DNA of 64,000 nucleotides. It comes from Vibrio europaeus (GTDB taxonomy: Bacteria > Pseudomonadota > Gammaproteobacteria > Enterobacterales > Vibrionaceae). Under the pieces are notes generated by a model. That model ran no database searches. It was given only the letters and a program-made list of their open reading frames with translations, and was not told the DNA's origin. Positions 1 to 8,726 of the stretch are shown here, in pieces. The stretch spans positions 62,001-126,000 of the forward strand of contig NZ_LUAX01000008.1 in assembly GCF_001695575.1 (NCBI RefSeq), in the 5' to 3' direction. Positions within the stretch are counted from its first letter, which is position 1. The number at the start of each line of letters is the position of its first letter. The translations under genes and the position numbers were made by a program.

Positions 1-186
1 AAGAGACTTGCCCTGATCGCGGTAACGGTCGCTTATCTGGTGGAGTTGGGGCAGTGGTATCAGTTGGCCACATTACTCAATCTGGGATCGGCCTGGTCTT
101 GGGTCATCGGAACCACTTTCGATTGGCTTGATATTGTGGCGTACAGCATAGGAGGCGTGATCGCATGGCAGCAAGACGCGAGATAG
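1..186 (+). CDS. DUF2809 family membrane protein (C-terminal part)
   Basis: The open frame enters from the left edge and ends with TAG at 184-186, giving the last 61 residues. The piece holds a hydrophobic helix followed by a GTTFDWLDIVAYSIGG segment. That resembles the conserved end of DUF2809 integral membrane proteins, where an aromatic-acidic pair precedes the last helix. No biochemical role is established for the family. The start lies outside the window, so length and operon structure cannot be judged. Confidence 0.6.
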   Translation, partial: KRLALIAVTVAYLVELGQWYQLATLLNLGSAWSWVIGTTFDWLDIVAYSIGGVIAWQQDAR

Positions 187-188
187 GC

Positions 189-290
189 ATGAGACCCGAG
201 AAGATCAAAAAACGCAGGCCCACCCGGCCCCGCTTTCTTGAAACGGTGTCCGCGTGGGCGAAGCGCCACCCCGAACTGTTGAAACCTTAG
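189..290 (+). CDS. Possible 33-residue basic small ORF
   Basis: ATG at 189 lies two bases after the DUF2809 stop and opens a 33-residue frame, very rich in Lys, Arg and Pro and ending at TAG 288-290. The close spacing would allow translational coupling to the upstream gene, but there is no strong ribosome binding site and I recognise no family. It may be chance. Confidence 0.22.
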   Translation: MRPEKIKKRRPTRPRFLETVSAWAKRHPELLKP

Positions 291-355
291 TTTTCACCGC
301 AATATTTAGCATATGCCAATTACCCCTTTTATAGTGACCTTGTCTAAAAGAATGC

Positions 356-377
356 CGCGGGCGCACACGCGCCCGCG
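356..377. other. Perfect 9-bp inverted repeat in the leader of the thioesterase gene
   Basis: CGCGGGCGC at 356-364 and GCGCCCGCG at 369-377 are perfectly complementary around an ACAC loop. The hairpin ends about 28 bases before the start codon at 405. No T-run follows on the plus strand, so it is not a standard terminator for the upstream gene. It may be an mRNA structure or a GC-rich relic. Confidence 0.5.
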
Positions 378-404
378 TATGAGGAACCTAACCAGAGGGA
401 TACT

Positions 405-881
405 ATGCACACTTTACGTCCAGCCGACCATCGGCGTTGCCAAGTCTGTCATCAGGCTTTTTTTTCTGATCGGCCTATCCAGTTTCACGCCGTGAATGAT
501 GACGCCGTTCAAGCCACGCTGATCCCAAACCATCAGGTCGAAGGCTACGATGGTCTCATGCAAGGAGGGCTGATCAGTGCCTTGCATGACAGTGCGATGT
601 TGCACTGCCTTTACCTGCGCCGCGTGCATGCCATGACTGTCCACTTAGCGACCCGTTTTCACCAGCCAATCCAGTTGGGACAAGCGATAGACATCCAGGC
701 TCGGTGGGTCAAGAGCCGCCGAAGCGTTCACTGGTTACACAGTCAGATCACTCAAGGCAACACCGTATGTTCGACCGCCAGTAGCCAATTTATGACCCTC
801 CCGTCCTCTCACCATAGTGAGACCGCTTGTGGCACGAACAAAAAAAGGATAATAATGAATACATTATCAAACATGGATTGA
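405..881 (+). CDS. PaaI/YiiD-type hotdog thioesterase family protein
   Basis: The 158-residue product has a single hotdog domain. The GLMQGGLISALHDSAM segment (about residues 47-62) matches the PaaI-type pattern in which a Gly-rich loop precedes the central helix. A strand-forming half with TVHLATRFHQPIQLG follows. Relatives hydrolyse acyl-CoA thioesters; the substrate here cannot be read from sequence. Two CxxC-like cysteines near the N terminus (RRCQVCHQ) are unusual and might bind metal. The start is set by AGAGGG six bases before ATG. The stop is only four bases before the LysR start, so the two genes are probably co-transcribed. Confidence 0.7.
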   Translation: MHTLRPADHRRCQVCHQAFFSDRPIQFHAVNDDAVQATLIPNHQVEGYDGLMQGGLISALHDSAMLHCLYLRRVHAMTVHLATRFHQPIQLGQAIDIQARWVKSRRSVHWLHSQITQGNTVCSTASSQFMTLPSSHHSETACGTNKKRIIMNTLSNMD

Positions 882-885
882 ATTT

Positions 886-1809
886 ATGTTGCTCAACGAT
901 CTGCTTGTCGTGATGAAAGTCGCCGAGCTTCGCAGTATCACCGCCGCCGCCAATAGCCTAGACATGCAAGTCGCGACCGCGAGTGCCGCACTCAAACGCG
1001 TAGAGAAAAACCTTGGCCTAGAGCTGTTTATCCGTTCGACCCGCCAATTGCGCCTGTCACCTGCAGGCGAACGCTACCTGCCTCAGTGCCAGCAAGCGCT
1101 GCAGTTGCTCGATAGTGCGCGACTCAATATTCAGGCCGATTTGGACGAGCTAGGGGGAGAAATGCGCATTGCGTTGTCTTCCGACCTGGGTCGAAACGTG
1201 GTCACCCCTTGGCTCGATGAGTTCCTTGACCAACACCCAAATCTCACGCTGCGCAGCAATATCAGCGACAGCAACATCGATTTCTATCGCGATGCCGTCG
1301 ATATGGCGTTGCGCTACGGTTCACCGACCGAAAGCCATCTGTATGGTTTTAAAATCTGCGATGTGCCGCGTTTGCTCTGCGCGGCGCCCGCCTACCTCGA
1401 CACGCATGGCACCCCTTCGCACCCTCACCAGTTGGCGGCGCACAACGGCTTGTGCTATCAGCTCAACGATGTGGTCCAAGAGGAGTGGCAGTTTGTCCAT
1501 GGCGAGCACACCATCAAGGCCAAACTGCAGGGGGATCGGATCTCAAATGACGGCGATCTGGTGCGACGTTGGTGTGTGTCGGGGTATGGTATGGCCATCA
1601 AATCGTGCCTCGATATGGCAGACGATTTACTCAGTCAACGCGTGATCAGTGTGATGCCCGACTATACGCCGACCCCTACAGAGTTGTGGTTGGTGTGCCC
1701 CAGCCGTCAATCCATCACGCCGACCGTCCGCCTGCTGCGCGATTATCTCAAAACCCGCACTCAGGCGTTACTTTCCGCGCTCGCCGCTCGCCAGCTTATC
1801 CCGAGCTAA
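886..1809 (+). CDS. LysR family transcriptional regulator
   Basis: The 307-residue protein has the LysR layout. An N-terminal winged helix-turn-helix (about residues 5-62) carries the family hallmark S-x-x-T-A-A-A, read here as LRSITAAANSL, followed by ATASAALKRVEKNLG. A periplasmic-binding-like effector domain occupies about residues 90-300. The effector is unknown. The gene begins four bases after the thioesterase and probably belongs to the same transcript. LysR regulators often control a divergent neighbour, but here the adjacent minus-strand gene converges on it, so the target is not obvious from position. Confidence 0.9.
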   Translation: MLLNDLLVVMKVAELRSITAAANSLDMQVATASAALKRVEKNLGLELFIRSTRQLRLSPAGERYLPQCQQALQLLDSARLNIQADLDELGGEMRIALSSDLGRNVVTPWLDEFLDQHPNLTLRSNISDSNIDFYRDAVDMALRYGSPTESHLYGFKICDVPRLLCAAPAYLDTHGTPSHPHQLAAHNGLCYQLNDVVQEEWQFVHGEHTIKAKLQGDRISNDGDLVRRWCVSGYGMAIKSCLDMADDLLSQRVISVMPDYTPTPTELWLVCPSRQSITPTVRLLRDYLKTRTQALLSALAARQLIPS

Positions 1810-1828
1810 GCGCGCCAAGTCGACCGGG

Positions 1829-2611
1829 CTAGAATGGGTGCGTATCCAGCCATGCGCGTGTCACGGCATCTAAGCATTGCCCCTCTCGTTGAACCTGGTG
1901 GTCGAGCTCGGCGATAATGGCGTTCGAGAAACGAAGCGCATCGAGTCGCGCCAATTGCTCTGGTGTAAACCGAACGCGACGATCGTCACGCAGTAGCAGC
2001 ACAGCGCGATCCACACCGCCCAGCAACCCCCTAGGATCGTCCAAGTCACGAATGCGATGCTTATGGTGTAAAAATTGAGGTTGCCACAGCGGTACCACCA
2101 CCCATTGTTGGTGTTCGACCGCCTGTTCAAAGGCGTCAAAGCACGCTTTCTCACTGCCGGTATGAAAGCGGTAACCCACTTCTTCAAGACCGTACGCCAC
2201 CATCATATGGATTGAAAAACGCGTGATCCCTGCGCCTGGATTGATGCCTTGAATATCTCGGCTCATTTTTGCTCGCACGTCTGGCTTGAGCAAATCCTCG
2301 ACACTGGCAACCTGATCAACTGGCACGTAATCGGGCACCCCCCACAGCGCATACGGTTGATAATGAAGGCCAAGCTCCAGTAGTGGCACCGTGGCTTCAA
2401 CTTGACTTTTGTACACGCCATGGCTCGATGGCAGCCACGCCGAGCTCAACATGTCGATTGCCCCCGAGGCCAATTGGGCAAAATTTTCCTGATGCGGTGC
2501 GTACACGCGATCGACTTCAAACCCCATATCGACCAACACATGACGAACAAGGGAAGCCGTGACTCGGTGAAAAGAGAGATCCGTGACTCCCATTGTGATT
2601 GATTGTGGCAT
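1829..2611 (-). CDS. Orphan glycine betaine/proline-type ABC substrate-binding protein without signal peptide
   Basis: This 260-residue protein belongs to the OpuAC/ProX-type substrate-binding family. It is plainly homologous to the protein encoded at 48362-49291: both share LSFHRVT near the N terminus, SSAWLP-SHG, ELGLHY, WGVPDYVP and VPLWQPQFLHH. No permease or ATPase gene is nearby. No export signal is visible: the mature-type sequence begins within ten residues of the ATG, so it is either cytoplasmic or mis-started. The start has AGAGGA upstream and no longer in-frame signal sequence. The 76-base gap to the upstream royal-jelly-type gene suggests one transcript. A cytoplasmic sensor or binding role is an inference. 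Confidence 0.8.
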   Translation of the reverse strand: MPQSITMGVTDLSFHRVTASLVRHVLVDMGFEVDRVYAPHQENFAQLASGAIDMLSSAWLPSSHGVYKSQVEATVPLLELGLHYQPYALWGVPDYVPVDQVASVEDLLKPDVRAKMSRDIQGINPGAGITRFSIHMMVAYGLEEVGYRFHTGSEKACFDAFEQAVEHQQWVVVPLWQPQFLHHKHRIRDLDDPRGLLGGVDRAVLLLRDDRRVRFTPEQLARLDALRFSNAIIAELDHQVQREGQCLDAVTRAWLDTHPF

Positions 2612-2687
2612 TCGTTTTCCTCTCTAGAGATACCCTTTTGGATCGTGGCGATGCCCGCACCGCCACAGCGAAGACGTACAATGCACA

Positions 2688-3770
2688 TCACTCAAGTTTG
2701 AGGCGCACAATGCGATAAGGCTTGGTTGCTTCTTCCTCGCCCTCATTCATGACAGGATGCAGATGCAACGCATTTTGCGTGAGGTACAAATAACCTTTAC
2801 CTAAGGCAAAACCGTCCACCCAGTTGAGCAACTGATCATCTTGGGCGAGCAAGCGATAGCCAGATTCGTCGGCCACTCCAATGGCATTTTTCTCCAGATC
2901 CCCCACATAGATCTGCCCATTTTCCGCCATGACCATCCCGTCGCTCGGTCGTTTTTCGCTATAAAACTCGATGGTTTGGGCGAGCTGATCGGGCGCCACT
3001 TTAGGGTCTGCCAAGGCGGCAGCAGGTAGGCGGTAGATCGCACTGCCGTTGACGGTCCCAAAGTAGACCCACTCATTGTTCGCATCGATCGTGATGGGGT
3101 TGAGGCCAAGATACACAGGTTGTGCTTGTCCATCTTGGCGCTTGGTCGCCAACGGTGAACCGTCAATGCTGACTTGGTGAAGCGGTGCCATCAACGCTTT
3201 ATGCGATTCAAGCACACGCCGCGCCTGACCCGTGTTGAGGTCCACCACCACAAATGCTGGTGCCGCCTCCCCAACGATGTTGCCTAACGTGGTGTCAGCA
3301 ATGTACATTCGATTGCGTTGGGTATCGAGGGCGAAATCCTGGAAGAATGAATTCTCCACCATCACGGAAGGACTGAGCGTAATGCGCTGAGCAAGCTCGT
3401 GATTCACACTGTCCCAAGCGACAATCTGAGCAGGCGCGCTGGCACTGCCCATGTCCAACATCCAAACCGTCCCGTCTTTGGTGCTGTCAATGCCAATGAC
3501 TGACGACAGGCCGACTTCGCCAAGCTCAGGGCCATCGGCCCAGTCTTCGGTCGGAAAGGCGCGTGTTGTGCCGCCGTCGAGCAATTCCATTACCCGATAT
3601 TTTGGGTTTTCCAGTGGGTGCATCGACATGATGACGCGTCCTTGCTCTGTGACGGTCAGGTTGCCAGGTCGTGTACCATTTAACTCCGCCACCACCTCTA
3701 ACTCGCTCGCCTGAGTCGCATGGACTCCCATCGCCGCCATTAGAGCGATCCCTGTTTTCAGCCTGTTCAT
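2688..3770 (-). CDS. Secreted major royal jelly/yellow family protein
   Basis: The 360-residue product starts with a Sec signal peptide (about residues 1-21, ending ATQASE). A six-bladed-propeller-like region of the MRJP/yellow family follows, with VIGIDSTKDGTVWMLDMG, FVVVDLNTG and NPITIDANNEWVYFG. Bacterial members are annotated as L-dopachrome tautomerase-related but their substrates are unknown. It is expected in the periplasm or outside the cell. It lies immediately upstream of the betaine-type binding protein gene on the same strand and is probably in one operon with it. The protein seems full length. Confidence 0.8.
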   Translation of the reverse strand: MNRLKTGIALMAAMGVHATQASELEVVAELNGTRPGNLTVTEQGRVIMSMHPLENPKYRVMELLDGGTTRAFPTEDWADGPELGEVGLSSVIGIDSTKDGTVWMLDMGSASAPAQIVAWDSVNHELAQRITLSPSVMVENSFFQDFALDTQRNRMYIADTTLGNIVGEAAPAFVVVDLNTGQARRVLESHKALMAPLHQVSIDGSPLATKRQDGQAQPVYLGLNPITIDANNEWVYFGTVNGSAIYRLPAAALADPKVAPDQLAQTIEFYSEKRPSDGMVMAENGQIYVGDLEKNAIGVADESGYRLLAQDDQLLNWVDGFALGKGYLYLTQNALHLHPVMNEGEEEATKPYRIVRLKLE

Positions 3771-3896
3771 CTTGTACCTCTCTGTACGCCCGCACGCATC
3801 GTTTGGGCTCCGTGTGAATGTCTGCCGATCATACGTGTGGCTCTTAAGACTAAAAACAAGCTAATGATTGAATTTTTCTCAAATATTAATTGAATA

Positions 3897-4700
3897 TCAG
3901 CTTGAACGAGCTGAGCGGCAGGCACGGTCAACGTGGGTCGCAATGACGTCAAACCGCTCACCCAGCACAAAGGTCAGGTTCTTGGCTTGGTTTACGTCTC
4001 CGTACACGCAAGACACATTATAATGGTGGCGCGTCGCCGCAATCAGTAACTGGTGGATGGGCCCGTTCTGTAAGCCCGCGGTTGGATCACTTAAGTAGTG
4101 ATAGAGCTGGCGACTGGCGGGCTCGTCTTGGTAAAAATAGGTGGTGTCACGATGGTCGGCGTGCTGCCAGGTTGGCTTTGCCACACCCCAAGCGAATGTG
4201 TACCGATGGACCACATCGGCCGTTTGAATACCGGTCACCAACATCAACACCATCACAAGAAGCCCTTTCACGCCCCCCAAGCGCTGAGGCAGTGTCGTCT
4301 CCCTCTGCCCCACGTCAGGGTGGGGCTTCGCCGCACCGAGATAGGCCGTGCCAGAGGTCGACGCATGAGGACGCTCGACCAACTCAACCACATTCGCGAA
4401 CAGCAGGTACCCCTGGTGAGGCACGGTCTTGATGTATTTTTGTTCCTTACCGCTGTCGCCAAACGCTAATCGTAACTGGGCGATACTCTGGGTTAAGCTG
4501 CCCTCGGAGACCACCCGGTTGGGCCACACGTTGGCCATCAGTTCTTGCTTGGACACCACCTTACCCTGATTGGCCAACAAGACGGTCAGCAAGCGACACT
4601 CCGGGCCGTTAAGTTTTTTCGTGTGTTGGGTGCGCGCGTGCGTCAGTTGCACTTTGTCGAGAGGCGTGAATCCCCATATCCCTTGCCCGCTTGTGCTCAT
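3897..4700 (-). CDS. ToxR/VtrA-like membrane-bound winged-helix regulator (orphan copy)
   Basis: The 267-residue protein has an OmpR/PhoB-type winged helix (about residues 1-105: LNGPECRLLTVLLANQG, WPNRVVSEGSLTQSI, IKTVPHQGYLLF), a proline/serine-rich linker, one membrane helix (about 142-162) and a periplasmic domain with two cysteines (VSCVYG and DRACRS). It is a clear paralogue of the regulator at 5355-6161, including the HRYTFAW and LYHYLS segments after the membrane helix. The ATG at 4700 has AGAGGG upstream. Unlike its paralogue it has no overlapping partner gene: the next gene is unrelated. It probably senses an envelope signal, or it is a relic of a tandem duplication. Confidence 0.85.
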   Translation of the reverse strand: MSTSGQGIWGFTPLDKVQLTHARTQHTKKLNGPECRLLTVLLANQGKVVSKQELMANVWPNRVVSEGSLTQSIAQLRLAFGDSGKEQKYIKTVPHQGYLLFANVVELVERPHASTSGTAYLGAAKPHPDVGQRETTLPQRLGGVKGLLVMVLMLVTGIQTADVVHRYTFAWGVAKPTWQHADHRDTTYFYQDEPASRQLYHYLSDPTAGLQNGPIHQLLIAATRHHYNVSCVYGDVNQAKNLTFVLGERFDVIATHVDRACRSARSS

Positions 4701-4885
4701 ATTGTGCCCTCTACTCAACGAGTTTTATCGCGAAGAAGGCAAAGCACGAGGCCGTCGAACGCCTCCCCCTTACCACGCTCTCCATGCGATCAGAGGATCA
4801 TGTTACGACGCGTGACAGCCAGGAAACACCCGTTCCAATTTGAATGGCTATCAATTGAGATTTGAAGAAGGCACAAGGCAGATTG

Positions 4886-5371
4886 TTACTTTCTTCGCAT
4901 CATACATCTGGTGCAGCCTTCCAAAAGCTTCACGTAGCACACCACAGGACCTTGCTGATAAACAACCTGCAAGGTTTCGGTTGTCAACCGACTCAACGCA
5001 TGCGCATCTACATCGAGTACTTTCTGCCCTCCAGGCAAACCACTGTCCAATGAATACTGAGAAAATTGGATGATATTGTCAGTGTAAAACTCAGCGAAAT
5101 AGCTGAAATGTATAGCGTTATCTTCACCCGCAATCATACGACTGGCGTAAGATCTATCCAGAAAACCCCAATTAACATCGATCGTATTTAATTCCTCGAT
5201 GTGGACCACACCACCGTTCGGTCGGTAATTAGTACTGATGCTGTAAAACAATTGGCTAGCTTCACCATTCATGAACGCAGGAAGATCACGAACTTTCAAA
5301 GCCACGTTTGCCAGTGTGGTGAGCAACGCCAGCAACAGCGAGAGTTTGAGCCAGTTATCGGCAGACATCAT
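4886..5371 (-). CDS. VtrC/ToxS/TcpH-like periplasmic partner protein
   Basis: The 161-residue product has a short cytoplasmic tip, one N-terminal membrane helix (about residues 7-25) and a periplasmic domain ending in a cysteine-rich tail (CYVKLLEGCTRCMM). The start is ATG 5371, because GGAGGG lies seven bases upstream inside the end of the regulator gene; the two genes overlap by 17 bases. This size, topology and overlap match the partner genes of ToxR-type regulators, most closely the VtrA-VtrC arrangement, in which the two periplasmic domains form a bile-salt-binding heterodimer. Family membership is inferred from layout; I did not recognise the sequence itself. Confidence 0.65.
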   Translation of the reverse strand: MMSADNWLKLSLLLALLTTLANVALKVRDLPAFMNGEASQLFYSISTNYRPNGGVVHIEELNTIDVNWGFLDRSYASRMIAGEDNAIHFSYFAEFYTDNIIQFSQYSLDSGLPGGQKVLDVDAHALSRLTTETLQVVYQQGPVVCYVKLLEGCTRCMMRRK

Positions 5372-6161
5372 CGATCGTCCCTCCAATGAATTGGAACCGC
5401 TCACCTAACGCGAAGGTTAGGTTTTTGGCGTTCTGCATTTCTGTTTGAGGATTCGTGTATATACACGCGACGTGGTAGTGTCGTACGCCCGTCGAGACAA
5501 GCAAATGACTGATCCGGTGAGCATTAGCAATTGCGCTGTTGCCACTCAAATAGTGATAGAGCTTGCGACTGGCGGAATTGTCCTGATAGAGAAAGGTGGT
5601 GTTATCGCGAACGACCGTCTTCCAAGTTTCCAACTTTACATCCCAGGCGAAGGTGTAACGATGGACCGCATCCCCAGCTTGCAGTACCGCGACCAACATC
5701 AGCAGTCCAGAGACCATCTTTTTGCACCACGAAAGCCAATGCACTCGCGGGCTAACAGGGCGCTCAGGAGCCTCCAACATCAATTCCGTATCTGTCGCCT
5801 CACTGAGGTCTGAAGGTTTGGATGCAAGCTCGACACGTTCAATCAAGTTATCGAACAGTAGGTAACCCTGATAAGGGACGGTTTTAATCACGTCTTGATC
5901 TTTACCATTGTCGCCAAGGGCCAAGCGTAATTGAGCAATACTTTGAGTCAGACTCGCATCAGAGACCACGCGGCCAGGCCAGGCCAATTCCAACAGCTCG
6001 TGTTTAGTGACAACTTGCCCTTGATGCGCGAGCAGTATCTCGAGCACACGACATTCTGGCCCATTAAGCTTTCTTAATTGCTTCGTTTCTATATGGATCA
6101 GTTGATCCCTTTCCAGTGGCAAAAACTGCCAAGACGGCTTGCCATTTATGTTTCTCTCCAT
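5355..6161 (-). CDS. ToxR/VtrA-like membrane-bound winged-helix regulator
   Basis: The 268-residue protein has an N-terminal OmpR-type winged helix (about residues 5-112), a linker, one membrane helix (about 146-166) and a periplasmic domain with two cysteines (VACIYT and DDVCR) that could form a disulfide as in ToxR. It overlaps the downstream partner gene by 17 bases, so the two proteins are probably made in equal amounts. Such pairs couple an envelope signal, for example bile salts for VtrA/VtrC, directly to transcription. The target genes are not evident. The 3897-4700 gene is its paralogue. Confidence 0.87.
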   Translation of the reverse strand: MERNINGKPSWQFLPLERDQLIHIETKQLRKLNGPECRVLEILLAHQGQVVTKHELLELAWPGRVVSDASLTQSIAQLRLALGDNGKDQDVIKTVPYQGYLLFDNLIERVELASKPSDLSEATDTELMLEAPERPVSPRVHWLSWCKKMVSGLLMLVAVLQAGDAVHRYTFAWDVKLETWKTVVRDNTTFLYQDNSASRKLYHYLSGNSAIANAHRISHLLVSTGVRHYHVACIYTNPQTEMQNAKNLTFALGERFQFIGGTIDDVCR

Positions 6162-6792
6162 TTGACCCTTTTTCCTAACCTCGTCACTCCGGTCATGATG
6201 AAACTTAAAATCGTTTTCCCGAGCGGCACACTCAAGTACGGCTTACTCTTTTCATGTTTTGACATGTTATAACATAACCAAAAAAAATGCCCACTCAGCT
6301 TTTTAGCCGACTCTATGGATTATCACTGCGCCCTTCTGCCATGACGGAAATTGATCCGCGATCATCTGTCATCCCGGCGACACCACTTCAACCGACACAA
6401 TAAAATTGTCGTGCATCGGCTGTTCGTTTCCATTTTACCAACGAAAGATAAAGGTACGATTTATCATCTAAGGTATGCTTCGCACCAATCTACTCAAAAA
6501 CAGACGGCTATTATTTGTACGCTTCTCGATAGAGTTGAAACCGCGCCTCTAACCAAACATATTCGGTCAAACCCGTATCATTAAGCCAAGACATAGTCGT
6601 ACTGGCCATTTCACAAAGTCACGAGTTGTTGTTCTTAAATACCAATAGTGCGTTTCTGGTTGGGTATCTTCCCAACAAACGAGGACGTGAACGCCGAACG
6701 CACGCTCGCCCCTGTTGCTCAACATGTACAGCGACTCGTCTAATGTTGGGGCCTTTGGTAGAAAGGCGTATTTACACCCGGCGTTAGTGTTT
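6162..6792. other. 631-base stretch with no assured gene, possible minus-strand remnant
   Basis: The right part (about 6570-6790) reads on the minus strand as a protein-like stretch (AFLPKAPTLDESLYMLSNRG, then WEDTQPETHYWYL), but it has no start of its own and opens only inside the NTF2-like gene. It could be the tail of a lost gene. The left part presumably holds the promoter of the regulator that starts at 6161. Confidence 0.3.
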
Positions 6793-7200
6793 CTATGCCT
6801 GCGAAGTTTTGGTCCTCGACTGTTCAAAGACAGCTCGAATGATCGACGTGTCATACACGATATGGAGCTTAGCAATCAGACCGCTATGCGCGTCAATCTC
6901 TAGAACATCCACTACATTAAAAGGCGCCGACTCACCACTGGCGAGGGTCCAATCAAAGAAAAACCAAATTGACACCAATGCGGTACCATTGTGGGGATCT
7001 TCTCCCTGCATCACACCTTTAAGCGTCAAGTCTGCCTGACGCGTATCCACAAACAACTGAGGATAGAAATCGGTTGCCAAACACTCACCATATAATGGAG
7101 ACACCACAACTGCGTCAGAAGTAAACAACATCAGTAATTGTTCGACATTGGCTTGTTCTAAGCCTTGTAGATATTGCTGAGCGATAATATGTGATGACAT
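6793..7200 (-). CDS. SnoaL-like/NTF2-fold protein
   Basis: The 135-residue product fits the NTF2-like fold. A helical N terminus (QYLQGLEQANVEQLLMLFTS) precedes DAVVVSPLYG, and alternating strands ending with DVLEIDAHSGLIAKLHIVYD follow, a pattern typical of SnoaL-like or ketosteroid-isomerase-like proteins. These act as small-molecule isomerases, hydrolases or binding domains, and the substrate is unknown. ATG at 7200 is chosen because AGGAGG lies six bases upstream; a longer frame lacks such a site. It stands alone on its strand. Confidence 0.65.
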   Translation of the reverse strand: MSSHIIAQQYLQGLEQANVEQLLMLFTSDAVVVSPLYGECLATDFYPQLFVDTRQADLTLKGVMQGEDPHNGTALVSIWFFFDWTLASGESAPFNVVDVLEIDAHSGLIAKLHIVYDTSIIRAVFEQSRTKTSQA

Positions 7201-7361
7201 GTCTTCCTCCTGATAATGACATTGTTTTTCTTTGCACAATCATGCCAGTAGAGTGTTTAACCATCTGCGCTGCGTTTCTCTCAAAACCGCCAATGCACGA
7301 AAAGTAAGACGAGATGTCTCTGTTGATTAAACAGAGTGTATAAGTTATACAAAAAATCCGT

Positions 7362-7412
7362 GCCGTTAAGTACCATTTGGCTTGGATCCACACCCGAAAA
7401 AAGACATTTTAA
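7362..7412. repeat. Dispersed repeat, copy 1
   Basis: This stretch (GCCGTTAAGTACCATTTGG, then a GGATC-CACACCCGAAA core and GACATTTT) is repeated with changes at 13849-13900. Weaker similarity continues for about 30 bases to the right in both places. It looks like the end of an unidentified mobile element. No gene is recognisable beside it. Confidence 0.5.
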
Positions 7413-7752
7413 TGAGCGTATCAGATGTTTGTCGCTCCCTAAGCGCTGGTAACCCGTAGCACTTTAAAGCAAGATGTCACCATGACGATACCTTAGTACA
7501 ATTGAGTTAACCCTCTCGCTATGATCAAGTCAGAAAGACAAACTAAACTCGTTGGTTGCTAGTAGTGATTTTCAAATATTCTCAATAGCTTGAGTACTGC
7601 ACATGACTCTATTATCCCCACTATTGACAAGGGAGCAGTAGTCAACGATTCGTTTAGTCGATATATTAGCCAATACGGCTGACAAACAGGCCATTGTGTT
7701 TGCCCCACACTCCATCGCAAAGACTTTCAAATCGCTAAGCATGAATCGTAAA

Positions 7753-8378
7753 GGGGCTTTGTTTCCTAAATCAGGTGGAACTAAACAAGAAAGCTACGAT
7801 CTGATCAACCAGATCTCACTACCTACCGTTCCACATGCCTAAACCCTGTTATAAAACAACCAATTGGAAGCAATAAAACCAAGCCCTCATCAACCGATGA
7901 CTCTCTCACTTTTTGGATTGATGAGGGAGCCATTCGACATTGGCACCACCAGACTAAGTCTGGAAAACGAGGCAGACCACGGTTGTTTAGCGAGCTGGCG
8001 ATTACTACCGCTTTGATGGTAAAGCGAGCGACGCCACTCATCCCCCCAAGGGAAGGGGCTGCCTTATGGGAAATAGGTCACCCCCGAAACATCGCTGTCG
8101 CCTGTCAAAAACTCTATGCAGTAATACTCATTGGAAGAAGCGCTTTGGCTATCATCTCCGCTCTCTTTCAGAGACAGGAATGTTCCGCTTTAAACAGTTG
8201 CTGGGTGACACTTTGACGCTTCGAAACTACAACGCTCAAGTTGAAGAAGCCTATGCCATGGTTAAAGCGTTGAATAAGATTACCGGGCTAGCTATGCCCA
8301 AAGCCCAACGAATTGGCTAAATATTGGCCATAATGGACAGTTTTGGCCGTTGTCTGATTTAGGAAACAAAGCCGCCCC
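7753..8378 (+). mobile_element. Internally deleted IS5 family (IS903-type) element
   Basis: The ends are imperfect terminal inverted repeats: GGGGCTTTGTTTCCTAAATC at the left (7753-7774) and its complement with a two-base insertion at the right (8354-8378). The GGCTTTGTT core is typical of IS903-group ends. Inside is a wrecked transposase. At about 626 bases the element is well short of a complete copy, and it cannot move on its own. No convincing target duplication was seen. Confidence 0.75.
7835..8320 (+). pseudogene. IS5 family transposase remnant
   Basis: Translation from ATG 7835 gives the family-like start PCYKTTNWKQ, then an in-frame stop. The conserved RPRLFSELAITTALMVK stretch comes next, followed by an internal deletion that jumps to LIPPREGA, then a frameshift before KRFGYHLRSLSETGMFRF and the C-terminal NYNAQVEEAYAMVKALNK. 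The catalytic DDE core is largely deleted. Confidence 0.8.
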
Positions 8379-8383
8379 GATTC

Positions 8384-8581
8384 TCAAAACTCATAATGTA
8401 CATTAATTTCAACTTCATTATCATCATGCGCAGGACACTCATGAATATTTTCCACATCTGTAGCACAGGTAACTTTGGATTCAACAGTACTTGAGCTTTG
8501 CGTACTAGTACAACTAGTTAAAAGCACCATGATGATTAAGGGTAACAAATACATAACCGTGTTTGGATTTGTTAGAACCAT
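8384..8581 (-). CDS. Small lipoprotein
   Basis: The 65-residue product begins with a type II signal peptide whose lipobox reads LLTSC (cysteine at residue 24), so the mature protein would be a lipid-anchored peptide of about 42 residues rich in Ser, Thr and acidic residues, with two further cysteines (VTCATD and HECPAH). ATG 8581 is preferred because GGGGAG lies eight bases upstream. It starts just outside the right inverted repeat of the IS remnant. No family was recognised. Confidence 0.6.
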   Translation of the reverse strand: MVLTNPNTVMYLLPLIIMVLLTSCTSTQSSSTVESKVTCATDVENIHECPAHDDNEVEINVHYEF

Positions 8582-8726
8582 ACTAAAACTCCCCTTCATT
8601 ATTCATGGTCGGTGGCTCAAACTCTAATAGAACGATTCTGTCGAAAATAGGAGACCATTGCAACAAAGCCACAACAAATGTAAAAGCTATAAACAAAGTT
8701 ATAACTTTAGGTATGCCAATTAGAAA

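Noticed and set aside
6567..6875. 102-residue minus-strand frame
   Set aside because: Its start lies inside the NTF2-like gene; kept only as a possible remnant within the gap entry.
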